DNA from: Cercis canadensis
Taxonomy: Eukaryota > Streptophyta > Magnoliopsida > Fabales > Fabaceae
NCBI GenBank assembly: GCA_003255065.1
Contig: QAOA01008735.1
Location: 186,001 to 250,000 of the forward strand
Direction of reading: 5' to 3'
DNA: 64,000 bases
The notes below the pieces were generated by a model that saw nothing but the letters and a program-made list of their open reading frames with translations, had not been told where the DNA came from and searched no databases. Numbering within the stretch: the first letter of the stretch is position 1; each line of letters starts with the position of its first letter. Below are positions 58,511 through 64,000 of this stretch, one piece after another. A program made the translations under genes and the position numbers.

Positions 58511-58511
<1 letters not shown>

Positions 58512-58546
<35 letters not shown>
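58512..58546. repeat. (TA)n microsatellite
   Basis: About 16 TA units. Shorter TA runs occur near 10204, 42524, 45832 and 50230. Confidence 0.9.
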
Positions 58547-58547
<1 letters not shown>

Positions 58548-61184
58548 TATCTCCATTTGATTTTTGCGTTGTGACCCCAAGGTGGGCCAAATTTGTGGAC
58601 CCCTCACGGGGCTTAATAATGTGATGTAGACGTCGATAAGGAGACAACTAAGTGTAATGAGACTCGATCGTTCATTTTGATACAAGACAAGTATGTTTTC
58701 ATCGGGCTGGCACCCCCTAATTTTAGTACTTTTGTGGCACTTTCTATAATAATCAGGACAAATCTTTTTATAAAGTTCTTCATATAGCTGTTCACGGTTT
58801 TCAAATTGAAGTTTTAAACTTTAAACAATAAGTAAAATAAGGAAATGTAGTCTCAGATTAGGCAGGTTATCTTATTAGGCCATTACATTGTGAATTTGTG
58901 AGTGGAGATGAGGCATACTGGATTATAGGCCTCTACAAGTGTAATGTGAGGGAGAAGGTAAACTTGCTTTGCTATTTGTTGCAGAATTGCCACTGCTCGC
59001 TTTCTTTTCTGAAACCTCTTACTTTCTTACTTCTACCAAATGCAAAACGCAGAAACCCCTCCCAAATCTCAATTCATCACTGACCCCAACTGCCTTTCTC
59101 TCACACCCTTTCTCCCGTACATTATTATTTACTTATATAAAATAAGTCAACACTTAGCTATTCCACTAAAAAACTGTTATGCTTTTTATTAAAGAGTTTA
59201 GAGTAAGTATCACAAAAATCTTAAGAAACAAGTCAGCCAATATAGAATAGTTTAGCGTTTATCTAATATAATAGATATATCATAGTAGCTACTAACTTGA
59301 AGGAAATGAAAGAAAGAATTATTATTTTTTCTAAAAAAAAAAAGAAAAAAAAAAGGGGACAGTTCTCTGGCAGAAAAGGTTTGATAGGATAAAAAGAATC
59401 CAAAGGGGAGAGATTTTGTTGTTGGTGGGCTATTTTTACTTTGCATTATCACCCCGTCCAAACCTTATCTTCTCTCCCCCACATCCCCCATTCGTTTTAC
59501 AATGATTCAACTCATAATATTATTTATTAATATAAAGACAGCAAACAAAAATATTCTAATAATTATCAAATCTCCCACTTTTTTCCCCCTTGCTCTTCTC
59601 TCTGTCTCTCTCCCCATCGGGAAACGCAGACAGGCTGAGAGTCAGAACAGAATAGAAGCTTTTATTTAATAGAAATAAAGTAATAATATGGTTACAATCT
59701 GTAATGGTCCCAGGACTGTGTCTGTAAAACAGTGTGCCTGCATGCGTTGTTGCGTTTGTATCTGCATCTGCATGATTTTCATCACTTTCAAATTGAATCA
59801 TTTTCTGGTTGCCCAATTGCGCAAATCAAACAGTGCAAGAATCTAACCACTTGTTTGCATTCAAAGTTCTGCTATTTCATTTTCACAGTACGCCAGTCCA
59901 GTCCAGGAAGAAAAATAAAAAAGAGAGTGGTGTTTGGTAGAGCAGAGTTTATTTCATTGCTGGCAATGCTGCTTTCTTTGCTGTGTGCCTCTGCGGTGTT
60001 TTGCGTCACAATAGCATGCTGATCTCACCACTTTGGTTGTTCCCAGTAATTCCCCAATGCAGAATCTGTCTCCTTCCTCAAATAACTTTATCACCCGCTT
60101 CCACCCACAATCCTAAATAAGCAGAATTCATTATTAGATTACTTACATAAAACCCAATCATAAGAAACCTACGCTCCAGTAGTTAAAACACTGTAAATAC
60201 TAGATTTGATTAATGTGATTAAGAATGATAACCATTGATAAAGATGGGCCCCACAGACCCCACCTCTTACCCAAGAGGCACCCACAACTGAAAATCCCCA
60301 AAAGGAACTGCTGCCGCTGGCCTCATTAAATAGTTGGTCTAGCTACAGCTTCCAACTGGTCCAACATCATAACCTTTAAAAGAAGCGATTTCTACTGCAG
60401 AGACTCCAAAGATTGTGTCCACTAAGTGCTTCCTATAATACTATGTGCTTGGGCATTTAGTAACGCCACCAGAACGTCCCCAAGTAGAGAGGCCCATAGA
60501 CCTCACTCCTCAACAAGCCACGCTCAGGTTGCGGCTACAAGCAACAGACATTACCCCGGGAACCCAACTATGGTAAGTAAACTGGTAGGATTTGGGCTGA
60601 AGGAAAGTCCAATAAGAGGAGGTTTTAATGGACCTCCCCATGGCCCCTTGAATAACCCACCAGGACCACCACTAATGCTCTTCAAAGCACCACTAAGGCT
60701 ACAGACATTTGATATTGTCTCATGTCAAAAGATTAAGATAAATTATAGCATACACTCATAAAAGATAAAAGGAAATTAAGGTATCTGGAGGTAAAATATA
60801 TAATTTTGTACAAACAAAAGAAAAAATGGATAGAGACATAAACAGTAGAATAAAACAAGAAAAAAAGGCACACTTAGCAAACACTAATAGAATCAAAACC
60901 CTAATCCAAGTGATAAATCTTATCCATCCCACTGAGACATGATATACATATACATGCATCTATAATGTGCTGCTTCAACGTATGTATTTTCAGATTTTAG
61001 TAGTCCCCGCTACGTATTTGGTTGGTATGAAAGACAGCTTGAGCATTGCTAGAGGTAGAAGTTTATTCCATAAAGAACAGTTCTAAGAGATCGCAGAAAT
61101 TTCATCGCAGATATGTCAGGAAGGCCGTTCTCCAAAAACAATACAAAATCACAAGTAGGCTATATTTCAAAGAGCTTAGATGAA

Positions 61185-63305
61185 ACCTTTAGCATGTTTA
61201 AACATGCGGACAATATTTTGAGTTTTGGCATTCCACACACGAACCACTTCATCCTCTGATCCATATATTAACAATTCCCACTCAGCGCCATATGTTAAGC
61301 AAGTAACCACCTTGATGTTAAAATCAGGGCCAAAGTAAGTTAGTCAAATGGAAAGCCCTCAACAAAACTTGGAACTCAAACCTTTCATAATTAAATGGAG
61401 ACCAGTACCATTAAGTAAAGACATGTGTCACATGTTCCCAACTGATGATTTTTAAGCATATATTTGTTTGTTGTCAAATAAAACATAGACAACTTACTTG
61501 TTAGCCACATAGAAACCCATGATCAAAATATACAAACCAAATTTGCTGATATGATGCAACAAATGGATCAATAACTACATTGTCCAGCAGTGAACAAGTA
61601 CAGTCACAATACCCTGTAAGAAACCTGTATCAATCTAGACAACAGAAAAAGTACTGAGACAACCAACTGGATTGTCAAATTATTGGTTGACAGCAAACTA
61701 TACAGGCCTAAGTAGCCAATTATCCCAATTATCTCTAATTCTACATTTGTACATCTGTTTTTTCAACCTGAGCATGCGTAGATATGGTAACTGATGTCTC
61801 AGTATTTGTGCTTCGTACGGGATAATGGCATAATGCCATCTCTAATCTTGTAAGAACAAGTCCATACTTTCATGAATAAAGCAAAGAGATATATCTTGAA
61901 AAATCGTTCAAAACATTCATAAATTATAAGCTATGAAACTGAATGCCACGCAGTGTTGCTCCTAAGATGTATACAATCACAATAACCATATGCTGCAACA
62001 AAAGCACATAACATGGTCACCATGATTTGTCTCAACCACAATATCAAGTTCCATAAAACATAAGTAAGAAAAAAAAAATGGCACAGAAACAACAACTCTC
62101 AAATCAATGCAATCTGAAAGACTAAGGACATGAAAGGAATATATGATAACTTGTGGCTAGAGAACGAACCAACTATATGCATCCATAATTGTCACTAGAG
62201 ATGCTTTCAGCAGCATTAAGGGCAGCAAAAAATATTTTCCCATCTCTACTGCCAGTGTAACAGACATGTTCAATTGGATCTAATGCAATTGCATCAATTA
62301 TTGAAAGGAATACTATATTTCTTAGTAGTGTTCCCCTTGATAAGCTCCATACCTAGAAAAAATTCTAGCTAGAATCAAAATATAGACCAATAAACTGGAA
62401 CAATGATTTAAGGGGAAAAAAACAAAAAATCTAATGAAAGCACTGCATGTATGCCAAAATTGGAAAAAGAAGGACTATAATAAAAATGTATAATAGCGTA
62501 AAATTTAACCACAAGTTAAATATGGAGACAAGTGTATGGGGCATTGGGGACCTAATAGAGGAAATTAAAGTCCATTCAAGTTGTAGTCTCTAAGAACAAA
62601 ACTTAGCAGACAGTAGGAACTGTAGATTCCTAAGCACACATATCCTGTCACTTCTATATTGTGATATTCCAACACTGCTGTATTAGAAACAATTAAAACC
62701 TTACAGGTCCGATTCTCCGAAGCTAACATTATAACTGCATTGCATCCTCCAAAACCGATAGCAACATCAGTTACATATGCGGTAAAGATGATTTACTTTT
62801 TGCCTTATTAAATCATCAAATATCCTGGATACAAACAGAGATGTAATGTGGCAGTTGTTAGCACTGCAAGTCTGCAAGCAATCAAACAGTATATTATTCA
62901 AAAAAGAAAAAAGGAAGGGAATACGTAGAAAAGATGAGAATCAATTATATGAATAGGGAGCGAACCCTAAGTGATCCATCTTCTGAAACAGATATTAGTA
63001 ATGAGCATGGCACTTTTTAAGCAATCTGCAACTTTCAATCTTTTAATAGTAAAATATGAAATTCAGCACAGAAAATAAGAACAAGAGCAACAGAGTTTTC
63101 ATTTTTTTTTAATAATATAATAATTCTCTAAGCCTAATGCCACAAAATTTATAATGCATAGCGAGTAACCAAAGAAGAAAATTCACCTCTCACAAGTCAC
63201 TAGTATACCCCAGAAGTGGCTGGGTGATTAGCAGCAAGCAGTTTAAGGACACGGTCACCGATAGAGACAAGGCCATGAGGTGGGAGTGAGGAAGCACGAG
63301 ATGGG
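61185..63305 (-). pseudogene. Decayed WD40 gene resembling RID3/WDR18/IPI3
   Basis: Pieces in the expected order on the minus strand: 63305-63200 (PHGLVSIGDRVLKLLAANHP, ATSGVY then stop); about 63012-62945 (LLISVSEDGSLRVRSL then stop); about 62850-62702 (RIFDDLIRQKVNHLY, then after a frame change VTDVAIGFGGCNAVIMLAS, ENRTCK); 62353-about 62165 (VWSLSRGTLLRNIVF, IDAIALDPIEHVCYTGSRDG, KIFFAALNAAE then stop); 61310-61185 (VVTCLTYGAEWELLIYGSED, VVRVWNAKTQNIVRMFKHAK). Splice borders survive between TCK and VWS. The intact family has six or so WD repeats and acts in pre-60S ribosome assembly (Rix1/PELP1 complex); RID3 of Arabidopsis affects root and shoot meristem initiation. Several stops, missing exons and no visible full frame argue for a non-processed pseudogene. 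Confidence 0.75.
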
Positions 63306-64000
63306 TAGCGGAGCTGCTAACTCAGCCGCTGTGACTCTTAACTCTCAGGTCCCACCACCAGCAGCCTCCACTGTTTGAAGAGATGGCCTTTCCGCCAGAT
63401 ATTTAAGATAGGTTACTGGGCTTTAAAACAAGTTACACGGTATATAGAAGCCCGAATCCATCCATTATTGGTTGAAGTAGACTGGGCTCGGGTACCTCCT
63501 AAATGAGCCCATTGAACCATTCTCGGCCCAATTAAATTCCAATTCTACTACTTTTCCCCAGTAATTGAGAAAGAATCAGCCCCCACGAGCAAGAGAGCTG
63601 TGAAATAGTATCCGTTTACAGTTTAATTCTTCACTTAACCAAAAACTGCAAGAGCATGGTGGCAAAAAAAAATGAAAAGAAGAAGCATTAGGAAAAGAAG
63701 AGACGAAGAAGGGGAAGAGTAAGGTGTTTTTACAGTTTACATCCACAAATCTTCTTTTGGGGGGTTTAACTTTTAACCTTTTGTAATGCTCTGAAAATTT
63801 CTTTACTGGTCCGATACGGCTGTTTAGCATTTACCATCACACAAACACACTTGTTAAAGCGTCTTTACCAGTTCATTCATTCGTATCCACTTTTGAAACC
63901 CCTCATCCACTTTTCTCTTCCGGGTCCCTAACCAGCCCTTTCTCCTTCTCTCTCTCTCCCTCCCTCCCTCCCTCGCGGATATTCCAACCAAACTAAACCG
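63306..64000. other. Right edge; CT-rich tract, possible 5' leader of a gene beyond the window
   Basis: The region contains several T/C-rich runs, ending in (CT)n and (CCCT)n at about 63945-63975. Such pyrimidine tracts are common in plant 5' leaders, so a plus-strand gene may start just beyond 64000. No coding frame is recognised here. Confidence 0.3.

Larger units (their letters stand above)
56476..61184. other. Long intergenic region upstream of HEC
   Basis: It should hold the HEC promoter (right of 56475). Visible items: (TA)n at about 58512-58546; a short stem-loop at about 58383-58422 (GGCTAGT against ACTAGCC); a poly-A/G run at 59335-59355; and a GC-richer part at about 59700-60720 that contains Gly/Pro-coding frames on both strands broken by stops. 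I cannot assign any of it to a gene. Confidence 0.45.

Overview
The window reads as nuclear DNA of a flowering plant, most likely a woody rosid eudicot (the lineage is inference; I cannot name a species). Support: AT-rich intergenic DNA, many short exons split by GT-AG introns, plant-only families (ABF-type bZIP, HECATE bHLH, remorin, DCL/DUF3223, clade-2 glutamate receptor-like channels), MITE-like foldback elements and TA/AAT microsatellites. I see no viral, bacterial or organellar block, no rRNA or tRNA gene and no CRISPR array.

Layout. 1-2895 (-): 5' half of an NDR/AGC protein kinase gene that runs off the left edge. 4183-4289 (-): relic of a glutamate-receptor first exon. 5015-9334 (-): a glutamate receptor-like gene with two frame-breaking lesions. 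10850-13573 (+): DCL-type plastid protein. 13.6-18.3 kb: AT-rich intergenic DNA with a foldback element. 18937-23094 (+): ABF/AREB bZIP factor. 24543-29403 (-): THO complex subunit 5. 30520-36678 (+): trimethylguanosine synthase TGS1, head to head with THO5. 37023-37562: Mutator-like MITE with a 9-bp target duplication. 40378-44406 (+): long remorin. 45952-50657 (-): OBL1-like triacylglycerol lipase, one intron of which holds a foldback element, a tandem duplication and a suspect 445-bp insert. 50.7-55.6 kb: gene-poor, with a tight cluster of ACGT/G-box motifs. 55648-56475 (-): HECATE-type bHLH. 61185-63305 (-): decayed WD40 gene resembling RID3/WDR18/IPI3. After that, only a CT-rich right edge.

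How the genes relate. This is an ordinary plant gene neighbourhood, not an operon. The clearest functional pair is THO5 (mRNP assembly and export) and TGS1 (snRNA/snoRNA cap hypermethylation), which share about 1.1 kb of intergenic DNA. ABF and the ACGT cluster fit ABA/stress control, but nothing in the sequence links them directly.

Assembly quality matters here. At 214, 6353, 12773 and 47476 a single N separates two near-identical copies of 130-240 bp. The first three look like overlapping contig ends placed side by side, and they duplicate pieces of exons (NDR, GLR) or intron (DCL). The fourth also carries 445 bp of unrelated sequence with an open reading frame running into the N. A further NN sits inside a poly-T run at 10657-10658. 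I found no convincing new biological system. The most useful leads are the suspect insert at 47 kb, the broken glutamate receptor with its neighbouring relic, the MULE MITE, the orphan G-box cluster and the decayed WD40 gene.
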